This document shows, in pieces, positions 47,100-57,981 of a stretch of DNA of 64,000 bases (its first letter is position 1; every line of letters starts with the position of its first letter). The stretch comes from Nymphaea colorata (taxonomy: Eukaryota; Streptophyta; Magnoliopsida; Nymphaeales; Nymphaeaceae). A program made the position numbers and the translations under genes. The DNA is taken from assembly GCF_008831285.2 (NCBI RefSeq), contig NC_045140.1:5435528-5499527 (forward strand), written 5' to 3'. The notes under the pieces are model-generated. The model was not told the DNA's origin, ran no database searches, and saw nothing but the letters and a program-made list of their open reading frames with translations.

Positions 47100-49252
47100 A
47101 CTGTTTCGGCGAAGTTTTCTGCGTGATCGTGATTGGTGCAAGATAAGCAGATATCAGCGGCATTATATGTTCTTATATATTTGCGGGTAACCCTACCCTG
47201 TGCTCGGGGTTCCTTTGCCGAGCAGTGCCGGCAGCCAAATACAACTGTACAGCAGCACCGCCTCTCGCAGTCTTTCGCTGTGTGACGTCGGTGGTTCATC
47301 TCTACATACTTTTTGAAGATGTAAAGATATTGTGGAATGAAAAAAATGTGTGGCACTTGATGGTTGGCCTTCTCTTTTCGTATTGATTTGCTCTTACGCC
47401 GGTCAGGGCAAATGTTGAGTCTCCTTTTACACATTAGGTTTGGTCGGGAGATGTTGGGGGCCGATGGTTCGAACGGTTTGTTCAATTTGAACGGGTATCA
47501 GTGGTCTGTCCCAAACATTCCTTGGTATTATTATGACCCTTCTGTTTTATACAATTGTACGGTAGATATAAAAAGAGTTTGGCCGCCGGCTATAGGCGAG
47601 GTTCGGTTTTTTGGTTCACCGCTGGCATTTTACTGAATCTAACGTAATCGGGTTGTGGTTCTCGGTCGGATTGTTGCTGTCCTAAAATGGAATTCATGTA
47701 ACACCTGCCTGGTGGTTAGTGCGATCGGTTCTTGTCCTTGGATTTGGATGAACTGTAAACTGTGCCCACTTTCAACCTGATTAGTAACGAAATTCAGATT
47801 TCTCTCCCAAGCTGTGCAATTACGTCCCCACTGAAACGGTTAGGTCAGGCATCTAGTGGCGGTGATTTCGAGTGGTTGAGCGCAGTCGGTAAGAGCGTCA
47901 CTGATCGTGCTTGGTTATATTGAAAGTCAGAAAAGCTGTAGTGGACAGGCACAACTGGGGCTGGGCGAGGCCTTGCTCACGCCAACACCGTGGAAAAGAG
48001 GACTTCGCATGACCAAAGTTTATGGAATCTCTTTGGAGTTGCGTAATATTTAAAAAGGGATGAACGATTGCATGAGATTTTAAAATGGGCCAAGAGTTTC
48101 TCTCTCCCTCTATCTGATGCAGAGAGGTTGTGTGGGGGCAATGCTTCACCGGGTTATCTAAAAAATTAGCTTCAAGTATCGAGCACTCGTTTGCATCCTT
48201 CAATTCAGAAACACTAATTCAAAAATCTCACACATTTAAAATACATAATAAGATGATTGGCAGACGCTAAAGCTAAAAGAAAAAAGAGGCTCACAATGTG
48301 AAGACCATATGAAGAAGGGTATTAACGGAGACACACCAACATGTATAAACACACTTGTAGGGTTTCGTCTTTTTAGCTGCAGCATATCCGCGCCCGCTTC
48401 CCTCGACCAAGTCCAAATGGAGCGTCAACTCAGGCCAAGGCTGTCTTTGCATTTATGAAGTTGCAACCTTTCCAAAATTTTAAACTTTACAGTTGCAATC
48501 TTGATGGTTCGAAGCGGCTTCTAATTCAGCCCCAGCAAAACTAGTTAACATGTCAAGAACTTTACTTCGTCAAACTTTCAATCCTCTTGAAATCCTATTC
48601 ACACATCCAAACAATACCCATTCAAGAGTGAACTTCCAAGTATAAAGTTACATGAACCATCCCCTGTCTGATTACTATTTTAAAGGCATCTTGAAATTTG
48701 ATTTCAGAAATACAATATGTCCATAAGACTCCATTATTCTGCGAGGTTTGGCATATGAACATCATCGAGTTTAGAAGAGGTCATGAGTTCGAAACCGACC
48801 GAGGCAGACTGAACTCAAGCTTGGTGCCAAGAGTTAATTTGCTCTCGTGTGCTCAGCACCAACATTAAGTACTGGCTGGCACAGAAACTGACCTCAATTC
48901 TCTTATGAGCCAAAAAAACATTAGATAGGAGAAATCCCAAAGAGTCCGAAGTGCCTCCCCCTTTCCCTCTGGGGTCTAAGGCTGCTTCGCGACCCACAGT
49001 ACTGCATATCCATTGTTTGCAGTTTAGAAGAATATCACCCTTGAGAATTGATTTAAGAACCTGACTTTCGCCAGCTTGCTAATTCGACCAGCCCCTCAGA
49101 GCACCAAAAAACAATAGAGGAGAGTGAAAAAATGCTTCAAACTTATGTAGAGCTAGTATTCAATACTCTTTTATCTCATGAAAGAAAAACCATGAACCTG
49201 TGAAAAGATACTTTTACTACAACCTAGCCATGTACAAGTTTCTCACTCTAAT
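47100..49252. other. AFC2 3' region and spacer
   Basis: The first few hundred bases probably form the AFC2 3' untranslated region. The rest has no gene. At about 48749-48920 a B-box-like GAGTTCGAAACC with a short A-rich end (CCAAAAAAAC) suggests a degenerate SINE, but the A-box is unclear. Confidence 0.5.
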
Positions 49253-49873
49253 TCATGAGCGACAGTTGAGAGGAGTTACAAGGGCACCACTAGGTGGGTC
49301 TGCGAAAGCCAGGTTGCATTGCCAGAATGTCCAACGGTACACTCTCCTTAACCTCCCCAGCTTGAAACCGGTCTCGAACGCACCCACCACTTTCAACCTG
49401 ACCCTGTTGTTCTTCACCTCATTTTGCAGCTCCTGCACCTCATTCGGGCTGAGGTACACAGCACTCGTCACGAACTCGACGTTTGCGAGGGCCGATTCGT
49501 GGCTCCCCATGGCGAACGGCTCGACGGCGCGCGTCGCTATTAGTACTTTATCGAATAAGAGGGTGAAGGAAATGGACTGGAACTTGATATGAACTTTCGA
49601 GTTGTGATTGGTGAGGTTCATGAGGAGGGTGAGGTCTGCATTGAGGAACGTGCCGCCGTCGACGTAGAGGGCGTTGAGAGTGCCGGAGGCGATGTCCACC
49701 TTCGGTTCGGTGGGGTGAAACACGAGGTAGATCACGAGGACGATGACGCCGGCGACGATGACGACGAGCCAGATGAAGGCGCAGGCTATGGCCATGACCC
49801 AAGTGAAGAAGCTGGTTCGGCCTGGGTGAGGCAAGTTATAATTAGGATCTGTTTTGGTTGAAGACGGCTCCAT
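49253..49873 (-). CDS. NDR1/HIN1-like (LEA_2 domain) membrane protein
   Basis: A single-exon gene of 206 residues. The ATG at 49873 (MEPSSTKTDP) is chosen because the frame upstream is leader sequence without family similarity, and the protein then has the usual short hydrophilic N-terminus. Residues about 26-52 are one strong transmembrane helix (VMAIACAFIWLVVIVAGVIV and onward), followed by FHPTEPKV. Residues about 60-200 form a LEA_2 (LEA-14/WHy-like) beta domain, with LMNLTNHNSKVHIKFQSIS in place of the common NPN...Y pattern and a C-terminal pair of Cys residues (WQCNLAF...LNC). Members sit in the plasma membrane or ER, and some act in defence or drought responses. The specific role here cannot be told. 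Confidence 0.86.
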   Translation of the reverse strand: MEPSSTKTDPNYNLPHPGRTSFFTWVMAIACAFIWLVVIVAGVIVLVIYLVFHPTEPKVDIASGTLNALYVDGGTFLNADLTLLMNLTNHNSKVHIKFQSISFTLLFDKVLIATRAVEPFAMGSHESALANVEFVTSAVYLSPNEVQELQNEVKNNRVRLKVVGAFETGFKLGRLRRVYRWTFWQCNLAFADPPSGALVTPLNCRS

Positions 49874-50319
49874 GTTGTCTTTCCTTGTCTTTGGCCACTG
49901 GTTTTCTTCCCTTCCTTCTTCCTCCTCTTCTTTTCGCCTTGAAGTTTTGAGGGAGGCATCGTATGACCAAAGAGGACTCTGCGGAGAGAAGGGAATCAAA
50001 GAGAGAGTTTCGCCGTTTACGATAAGTTTGGATGGATTTGGTAGAGAGCAAAGAATTTGTCCTGCGGCTTTCTTAGTAAGGATGCATACATCAATGGGAA
50101 ATCTCCCAAGCAAAGGAATAAAAGTTTTTGCTACGAGAGGGAGTGTGAAAAAAGAAAAGACTATGGAATGACGGATGAATATTAGACGTTTAGTTGATTT
50201 TAAAAATAAAATTTTCTTATAATTTAACCTTATGAAATTTGAATGGTTTTTTCCCAAATGTTTAACAGTGTGGGTTAAGCAAAAAAAAAGATGCTTTGGC
50301 CATTGCCTCTTTCTCTTTC

Positions 50320-50356
<37 letters not shown>

Positions 50357-50631
50357 ATTGTGCATGCATATCCAGAATCCAAATTCTTCAAATTCAAATC
50401 CATTACAGCTTAAGCATCCAAATTAGGGTTTTCACATGCATGGACTGCTGTCGCAAGGCATGATACTAATCACATTTGACGTAGCTTCTAAGCAAACGTG
50501 GTGTACTGTGCCTGTGGATCATGGTGCCTTATATAATTAAACATTATAAGGAAGAGGAAACTACATGCTCTATGAATGGAGGCAGTAGAAACAAAAAAAA
50601 TAGAAAGAGAAAAAGGAAAGAGAGGCATACC
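49874..50631 (-). promoter_or_regulatory. upstream region of the NHL gene
   Basis: Holds the leader (CT-rich on the minus strand) and probable promoter of the 49253-49873 gene. A (TA)n microsatellite occupies about 50325-50353. No other gene is seen. Confidence 0.45.
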
Positions 50632-50811
50632 CAGGGACAGAGCCAAGGGGGACCCGCAGGTGCCTGTTTTTTTTTTTTTAAATGTACATGTAAATTTTAG
50701 AAAATATCACTTGTTTTATATAAAAAGTTTGAAAAATGATATTTTGGCACCAGTCAAAATTTAGAAACTTTAATTTGAGCCCCTTATGAAAAATTTCTGG
50801 CTCTGCTCCTG
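50632..50811. mobile_element. hAT-like MITE copy A (180 bp)
   Basis: The ends CAGGGACAGAGCCA and, reverse-complemented, CAGGAGCAGAGCCA form a terminal inverted repeat. Flanks GGCATACC and AGCATATT match at 5 of 8 positions, weakly supporting an 8-bp target duplication. The interior is AT-rich and noncoding. Confidence 0.65.
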
Positions 50812-51316
50812 AGCATATTGACCTCAATGCCCTAATCTAAGGACATGAAAATTAAATATATGTAGGAAAACAAGCAAGATACTAATCCCAGAGCATGCTT
50901 AGGGAATTAGGCTAGCCTACGCACAAAAAATTAAACTATTGTAGAATAGAAAGTAAAACCGCTATAAGCATGTTAAAAAGAAGAAAGGAAGACAAATTAC
51001 CTGACTTGGACTAGGACCACGACCCCAACTTGATTTGATCACTTGAGCCTTGGCTAAAAGACCTAATTGATCGCTATTGTTGCTCGAACGAAGTTCCTAA
51101 CGCAGAGTCTTAAATTTGGCAAAGGATATAGTGAATAACATTACTTATGTAGTGTCTAAAGCCAGCAGATTTATGCATGATCATATTGCGTTAAGCAGAT
51201 TATGTGTTATCTCAAGACTTGGCTTCCAATGGGAGATTCGCGGGTTGTCCTGCCAAGGCAAACAATAATGATAAACATTGAAAAAATGGCAACCCATCGA
51301 ATGAAACCATTGGTGA

Positions 51317-51539
51317 CAGTAGCAGAGCTACCACGGGGCTGGTGTGGGCAAATGCCCACCCAAACATGCGTAAGTTTTCGTAAAATTTTTATTTATCATG
51401 TGTTGGACTGAGGCCTTAACCATATGGGGTGCCCACACCAGACCCAAACTAATGCCCTGTAGCTCTACATGCACTCAATCCATTGCAATAATAAGATAAA
51501 TTAGTACCCATCGACTAAAACTTTCTGGCTCCGCCACTG
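51317..51539. mobile_element. hAT-like MITE copy B (223 bp)
   Basis: The ends CAGTAGCAGAGCTA and, reverse-complemented, CAGTGGCGGAGCCA form a terminal inverted repeat. The flanks ATTGGTGA (51309-51316) and ATTGATGA (51540-51547) give an 8-bp target duplication with one mismatch, typical of hAT. This is the best-preserved member of the local family and has no coding capacity. Confidence 0.8.
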
Positions 51540-51688
51540 ATTGATGATTGTATTGCTTTGTATCATCCTAAGAATCTGGTAACAAAAAACAAAAACATAT
51601 CAATCTCATTGTAGCAACAACATTTTTATGTTGTGGAATCTACAACTCTCACAAGAAGTGAGAAATAGCAGAGTTCATGGATGTAAAA

Positions 51689-52303
51689 CAAAGGCGGAAC
51701 CACGTAAAATTTCATGTGTTTCTCTTGTGATCTCTTGATACTTTGCACCCCTCCCCCCACCCTGAACCTCCACTGAGTCAAGCAATAGCACCATATATAG
51801 AAAGTTGTTTCACATTATGTACAGAACCTGATCTTGTTTTCTTATTCAAAAACTTGTTTAAGAACCTCCCATGCTCCACAACGCAAGAAGAAGAAACAAG
51901 GCAACAATTCATAGGAACCAAAACAAGTATATGTACAAAACTGCAAGTCCATGCCGTGCACATGACTTAGTGAGGCCATCTGCACTTAAGAATGTGCCTC
52001 TAATCTAGCCATGTAAAGAAAACCTTTCGAGTCCACATTTGAATCGGCAAATCTGGCAACTAAATCGAAAGCAGAACCCTTGTTGCAGCGGCGTAGATAT
52101 GCGGGGGCTCCATGGGGTGTATACCATACAGATCCTTTTCTCTGAAAGTTTAAATTAATGGTTGAACTTAGGTGAATGTAGGTCCAATTATACATGACAG
52201 TCCCACAGAATCTAGGTCACTGCCTCATCGTTAATTTTTAAACAGTTGTTAACTAGATGCTTAATAACCCACGAGAGAAAAAAATTTCTGGCTTCGCCCC
52301 TTC
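51689..52303. mobile_element. hAT-like repeat remnants (copy C, possibly two nested)
   Basis: CAAAGGCGGAACCACG at the left and TTTCTGGCTTCGCCCC at the right resemble the same family ends. An inner CAGCGGCGTAGATA at about 52086 could be the true left end of a shorter, 215-bp copy. Target duplications are not clear, so the boundaries are approximate. Confidence 0.45.
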
Positions 52304-53004
52304 CTCGTCATTGCTGCTTTGAGTTATACCTGGTTCAATCAAGATGTGGTTTTTTAGAAATTAAATATTCATGTAACAGATCAATCCAGGGTTACACGCA
52401 ATTGATATGTACAATCATATAGGCTTGCAAGTGAAACTTATTAACGACAGATGCACACTCATGTGTTGTGATATAATGTTATGCAACACTCCCAATTAGT
52501 TAATCTCCCTAGTTATAATTGCATATTGTTTTTATCTCTCATATCCTACTTTTATTTTTGGTTCTGTTGAACTACAATATTTAAAGGTTGTTTCTTTCAC
52601 CACTCTATGTTATAATGTCGCGCATGGTGGCTATTATGACGCTCGTGGTCCAAGGGAAGTGAGTAAATATGCAACTTTCGGACCAAATATACGGGTATAC
52701 TCAAGCCGGTCCTCCTTTGCCAACTCAAGACTGGGCATCGTTGTAGCATGAAAATTTCTGCCTTCAGTTCGGTTCGGTGCAGTGGCGGAGCCAGGATTCA
52801 ACTAGTTTATAATTAGAATTTTAACTCAAACTCCGACTTATTTATTAAAAAAGTTGAGTTTAAATCAAACTTACACAAGCGAGTTCGAGTAGAGCGGGCT
52901 CAACTCATACATCCTTAGGTCCTAGGTCTGACCCCATGCACTTGACGGATCGAGAGTGGAGTCCGATCACTGCCCCTGCTGGGGGTGCATGAAAATGTTA
53001 GAAG

Positions 53005-53180
53005 CAGGGCCGAAGCCAAGGAGGGGCACTTAGGGGCACTTGCCCTCACAAAAAAATAAAATAAAAATGTACATGTAAATTTTAAAAATTTTTAATTGTT
53101 TTAATTTTGAAAAATGATATTTCAGCCTCAATCAAAATTTCTTTAATTGGACTTGTGAAACATTTCTAACTTTGCCCGTG
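53005..53180. mobile_element. hAT-like MITE copy E (176 bp)
   Basis: The left end CAGGGCCGAAGCCA and a decayed right end match the family, and the interior is similar to copy A (ATGTACATGTAAATTTTA and GAAAAATGATATTT occur in both). The flanks GTTAGAAG and ATTAGAAA agree at 6 of 8 positions, as expected for an old 8-bp duplication. A further partial end, CAGTGGCGGAGCCAGG, lies at 52780. Confidence 0.65.
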
Positions 53181-53185
53181 ATTAG

Positions 53186-54589
53186 AAAGCAGTTGGTTGG
53201 ACGCTGTAAGCGAACGTGCCTAGCCAGCTTCATTATGTCTACTAGATCGGATCCCACTAACCTAGTCCTACCGGAAGAAAGGAACGGCAATAAAAATAAA
53301 AAAGTGGGTCATTCAGGTCGGTCGGAGTAACTGACGCCATTATCGCCGGCGCCTCTGCAGCCACGGTGCAGGCCATTAAAAAGGAGACTGACCATATGAG
53401 ACCAAAATGGTCAGCACCATCCATCTTTCTCTCTCTTCACATATAATAAACAGGCGACGACAGGCCGGAGATCGGTGTGACTTCACTCCTTCCGCTCATC
53501 ACGCCGAGGTTACTTGTAAATAAGAACAAAAGTCGTTCGATTTCGATCCATTTTTTGGGTTTTCTCTGCACTGTTTGAATTCGGTTGGCAGCTTTTCTCC
53601 TTTTTCCTCTGTGTTTATTTGAACAACTGTTTCAGATTTACAGCAGAGAGAGCCATCTTCAAGAATGGCGACCGTGTAAAACTGAAGCACCGTTTCCTTC
53701 TAATGCCATTATTTCCAAATAGGATCCCACAAAACCCACCGCAATTCGCGCAGCAATGGGAGGACACACACACTCTCTCTCTCTCTCACCTACTGGCTAC
53801 AGTCGGGTGATAATGGATTTTCTTTTTTCCTCATAATTACCGGAAGCCTCATTTCTTCTTTTGCCCCTTCATCTTCTTTTTTCAAGACAAAGTTGACAAG
53901 TTCGCCATGAATTGCCATTTTTATATAATTTTCTTTTCAAAACTAATTGATTCTTGACTTATGGGCACTCGTCAGTTTCGCCTCAATCTTGACAAACTAG
54001 TAGCAATCTTTGATTCTTTATCTAGCAAATTCTAGTAGAGAGAGTTTCACGTACCATTCTATTAAAATCATTATCTTCCTTACCATGAAACATTGTAATT
54101 GAAAATTTAGTTTGAGAAACTCAGAGACTAAAAATCAAAGAAAAATTTCGTTTGGTCAATAGCAGATAGGCAGGGACGAGTTTGTCAACCCGCTTTTAAG
54201 TTAGGTAGGGAAATATTTGTTGCAATATCAAGAAAGTACTTTCATATTTTGCAATTTGCTGACAAGAACCATATTTGCCAAACCAGTGCACCTCTTTTTT
54301 CTATACTCTGCTACCATGGTGATTTTATCGAGACCAACTAAGTTAAATTTTGATTTTTCGATCAAACAAACATTCTAACTGCAAAAAAGGAGAATGATAT
54401 TTACTTTTGTTTTAAAGATCACAGTTGTACATTCTGAGGCGGATGATGGTCCTTGAACTTCCATTCTATCATAAACTTAGTAGGTCTTCAATTAATTGCC
54501 TAATATCAAGGAGGACTCCGTTTCCAGATTTCAACACAATAAATTATCTTCGTACTAAGGGAGAGAGAGGCCCACTCCCTTCCCTACTG
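53186..54589. other. spacer upstream of the first E6-like gene
   Basis: No gene recognised. The region 53430-53700 has a TATA-like TATAATAAAC, a CT-rich stretch and a possible spliced leader ending in a five-codon ATGGCGACCGTGTAA. It could be the start of a lost gene, but nothing follows. The part next to 54590 should contain the promoter of the E6-like gene. Confidence 0.4.
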
Positions 54590-54598
54590 TATATAAAT
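54590..54598 (+). promoter_or_regulatory. TATA box of the first E6-like gene
   Basis: TATATAAAT lies about 100 bases before the ATG. The motif TGCCAAACAACA follows at 54613; the second E6-like gene has the same motif at nearly the same distance from its TATA box. This puts the likely transcription start near that motif. Confidence 0.75.
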
Positions 54599-54690
54599 AT
54601 CCTCATCATCTCTGCCAAACAACACAAGCAACCATCATTTCCCCTTCTTCTCATAGCATTGAGCGAGATAGCTGAAGAGAGAGCGGAATC

Positions 54691-55419
54691 ATGGCTGCCT
54701 CTCAGACCCAATTCTTCCTCTTCACCTTCCTCCTGATTGCCGTCTCCCTCCAAGCCCAGGCAAGGGAGAGCCGCTTCTTCAGCAAGACCACACCCTTCGA
54801 GCAACCAAGGCAAGGAGAAGACCTGCCGCAACAGCAGCAGGAGGTTCAGAGCGAGTTCACTCCACTCTCTTCCTTCAAGGAGACCTCCCTATCAGAAGAA
54901 AACCAGAACGGCCATGGCCTCTACAGCCACGAGCCCACCCAATTCCCTCCCACCACCACCACCACCACTCCCACCACCACCAATCCTGAAACCCAGTTTA
55001 CTCCCATCGACTACACCTCCTTCAAGACGACCACCAACGAGTACAACAGCTTCGACAGCAAGGACGTCAACACTGGATTCTCCGGCTACGGCATGAGCGA
55101 CACCAGGCTCCTCGAGAAAGGCAAGTACTTCTATGACATTCAGAAGGAAGGATATCAGAAGGACTTCCCTTATCAGAAGGGAACTTCTGGCTCTGGTTTC
55201 GAGTACCCAACAGCGAACAGATATGGAGGATATGGCAGTGAGAAGTATGAAGGATACGAGAACACATATGGAGGATACAATGGTAACCAGAACAGATATG
55301 GAGGATACGGTGGCAATGAGAACTTCAATGGAGGTTATGGCGGCAAAGAGAATGAGAAGGGCTACGTTGAGCCTAACAACTTCTACAACGAGTACAAGAA
55401 CGACGAATTCATTCCTTAG
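54691..55419 (+). CDS. E6-like secreted protein, copy 1
   Basis: A single-exon gene of 242 residues. The family is named after the abundant cotton fibre protein E6; its biochemical role is not known. The N-terminus is a signal peptide (hydrophobic FFLFTFLLIAVSL, cut probably after QAQA), followed by the conserved RESRFFSK. The middle is Thr/Pro-rich (FPPTTTTTTPTTT, about 85-100) and holds the block GYGMSDTRLLEKGKYFYD (about 130-147), the best-conserved E6 motif. The C-terminal third has Tyr/Gly repeats of the form NRYGGY (about 175-225) and ends in EFIP. The protein is probably secreted to the cell wall, inferred from the signal peptide and composition. It is paired with 62660-63376. Confidence 0.9.
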   Translation: MAASQTQFFLFTFLLIAVSLQAQARESRFFSKTTPFEQPRQGEDLPQQQQEVQSEFTPLSSFKETSLSEENQNGHGLYSHEPTQFPPTTTTTTPTTTNPETQFTPIDYTSFKTTTNEYNSFDSKDVNTGFSGYGMSDTRLLEKGKYFYDIQKEGYQKDFPYQKGTSGSGFEYPTANRYGGYGSEKYEGYENTYGGYNGNQNRYGGYGGNENFNGGYGGKENEKGYVEPNNFYNEYKNDEFIP

Positions 55420-57903
55420 ATACAGCCCTTTTCTGCTCTCTATATTCTTGAGCTCTTACGGCTTTTAAATACCTGCAGAATGTTGTTAAAGTGTTGATGC
55501 AGTGATCTGTAATACGGTTTTTTCTCTTTTCTTTTAGTCTTATATGAAATTGCAAAGTGAATAACTTCACAATGTGTTGCTATCGATCTAATTCCACTTT
55601 TGTAGCAAGGTGTTGGTGCTTGGTTTTTGTACACAATCAAGTGGATATTCCGGGGACTGTTTTCTGCATTAAAGTGTGATATTGCAATGTAAGCGCAGAA
55701 CCTTAATTCCCTATTATCAAGTTAAGTAAGGAAAGCATAGATCTCTCGTTTTCGATTCATGGTATTCTATCTAAAAGGTCGAACGCTTGCAAATTAATAT
55801 ATCGTGTCCTGCAATAGCTTGATTCGTTTATAAGATGCTGAAACTTTTACAGAAACAGAAATATACTTAAATTTGCCTCTCCTTATTTTAATCATTTCTT
55901 CTTTGTCTAACTTAGGCAGTTAATTGGAAGAAACCAAACATATGTTTCTGTTATTTCATCAAAACGAAAGCAAATCTTTCTTTCCGTCATGCATTGTATA
56001 GACGCATCAGTTTATATATTAAAAGTAAGAGAGAGAAACTTGTTATGTGCACACCTCAGTGAAACAAAAATTGTACACGACCAAAATATTCTACTTGATT
56101 TGTTAAGAGAGCTTTTTATAAGGATAAGAAAATGTTAAGAAAAAGTAAAAAATCTTATATGTATATATATATATATATATATTAATATATATTTAAAAAA
56201 AGTACTCCAACCCATTTTTTGTTTCGTTTTGTGTATATTTGTTCTCCATATCATAAGAGAAGAGGATGTGAGGTTATTAAACGCTCTTAAAACAGCCCTG
56301 AACTTGCCTGAAAGGAAGCGGAGAGGACTCCGGCCCTTTCGACTTCCAACCACCTTTGCTTCTATCGACGGACGATTCAGTGGGTTTTCGTGCCCGGACG
56401 TTTCATGCTCTTCCCTTCTCTTTTATGTTCATGAACCCACAAATTGCCCTCCATATAGAAAAGTTAAAATGCCTATGAATATGAGTAAGAATACATATGA
56501 ATGCCATTCGAAATGGCTATTGTCTTCCAGATCATCTGGCAAGGAGTCCCATGCTATAATGCGTTTCGACAAGCTACTGTCTTCTGTGAACCCCCAAAAG
56601 GTGCACGCTGAGGTCCTGTTATGATGGCCATTGTTGAGAGCTGGCAACACTTTAGAAAATAAACAACAATATACAGAAGAGAATGTAGACGCAGAAGGCG
56701 TTGGGCGAGTATTTTCGAAAATCACATGGGTATTTTTTCTGTTAACAGGTGTCTCCCTGTTTTAGACTTTAAACCATTTTGCACCGTAAACAACTGCATG
56801 ATCGACGATATAATATATATATATATATATATATGGCGACTTTAATTTTTCGGAGTAACTTAATTATGCCGTTCACCCAAACATGATAGAAGTTAAAAAG
56901 AAAAAAATAAGCATAAAAAGTGGTAGATATTTTCATTGTCTAAGATAACTTCACACTTTTTAATTGTTGTTCTTTTATCAATCATTCATCTGCTTTAGAT
57001 GAAAAACCCGAGCTAGATAGCTGAGGGACTCAATATAGCTGGAGTCATCATTCACTCTTTTTCTTTCTATCTCCTATATATATATATATACACGTATACA
57101 TATCAGAAACAAAGAGAAAAAAAGAAAATTAATGTTGACTCTAATTGTTTAGAGTCACTTAGCCATCTAATATGCACCATTCGATACAATAAGATGAATA
57201 ATTAAGAAAAAAAATAAAAGTAAAAGGTGATGAATATTTTTATAATTTAATATTAGTTTACATATTTTTCTTATTATTTTTCTTTTCAATCATTCATATA
57301 AACGATCTTGGTTGGATGACTGGATGACTCTATTTAACAATAGTGATAGTTAACTATATATATCGATGACTCTATTTAACAATAGACATAGTTAACTATA
57401 TATATATATATCACAAGTGGCTACCTTTACAAGGTGCAGGTTAGAGGAGTGTTTTGAGAACTAGGGGATATTTATAGCATTCCGGGATGTAACACAGGAT
57501 CTGTCCACGTATTGCGTACTTGACCCTGCACCACTTGGCAAGAGTAAAAAAATGAACATATATGTTAGTGAAAAACTGTTAGGAAAAGCACCTGTGGGGT
57601 CGTATTACTTTAATTTCACGCCTCTATTATTTGCCCATAGGCCCGACTCACATGCACTGACCAAAGGGATTTTGGGGCCATTTTTTGAAAAAGAAATGGA
57701 CATTTTTGAAAATTTTTACTTTTCTGCTTTTTCATCTCTTTCAAATTATGGGTTTATTTTTTTTTATAGGCTAAGGGCATTCTGGTCATTCTGCACCTCA
57801 ATGCAACAAAAAATTGTGTGCAACCGTGCAATAATAATTGGTCGATGTCTCAGTAGATTTTGTTTCCAAATTTTATGCTTTCTATTGTTTGAAAGCAGTG
57901 GCC

Positions 57904-57981
<78 letters not shown>

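Noticed and set aside
53670-53700. Start of a gene at ATGGCGACCGTG
   Set aside because: The frame stops after four codons and nothing coding follows.
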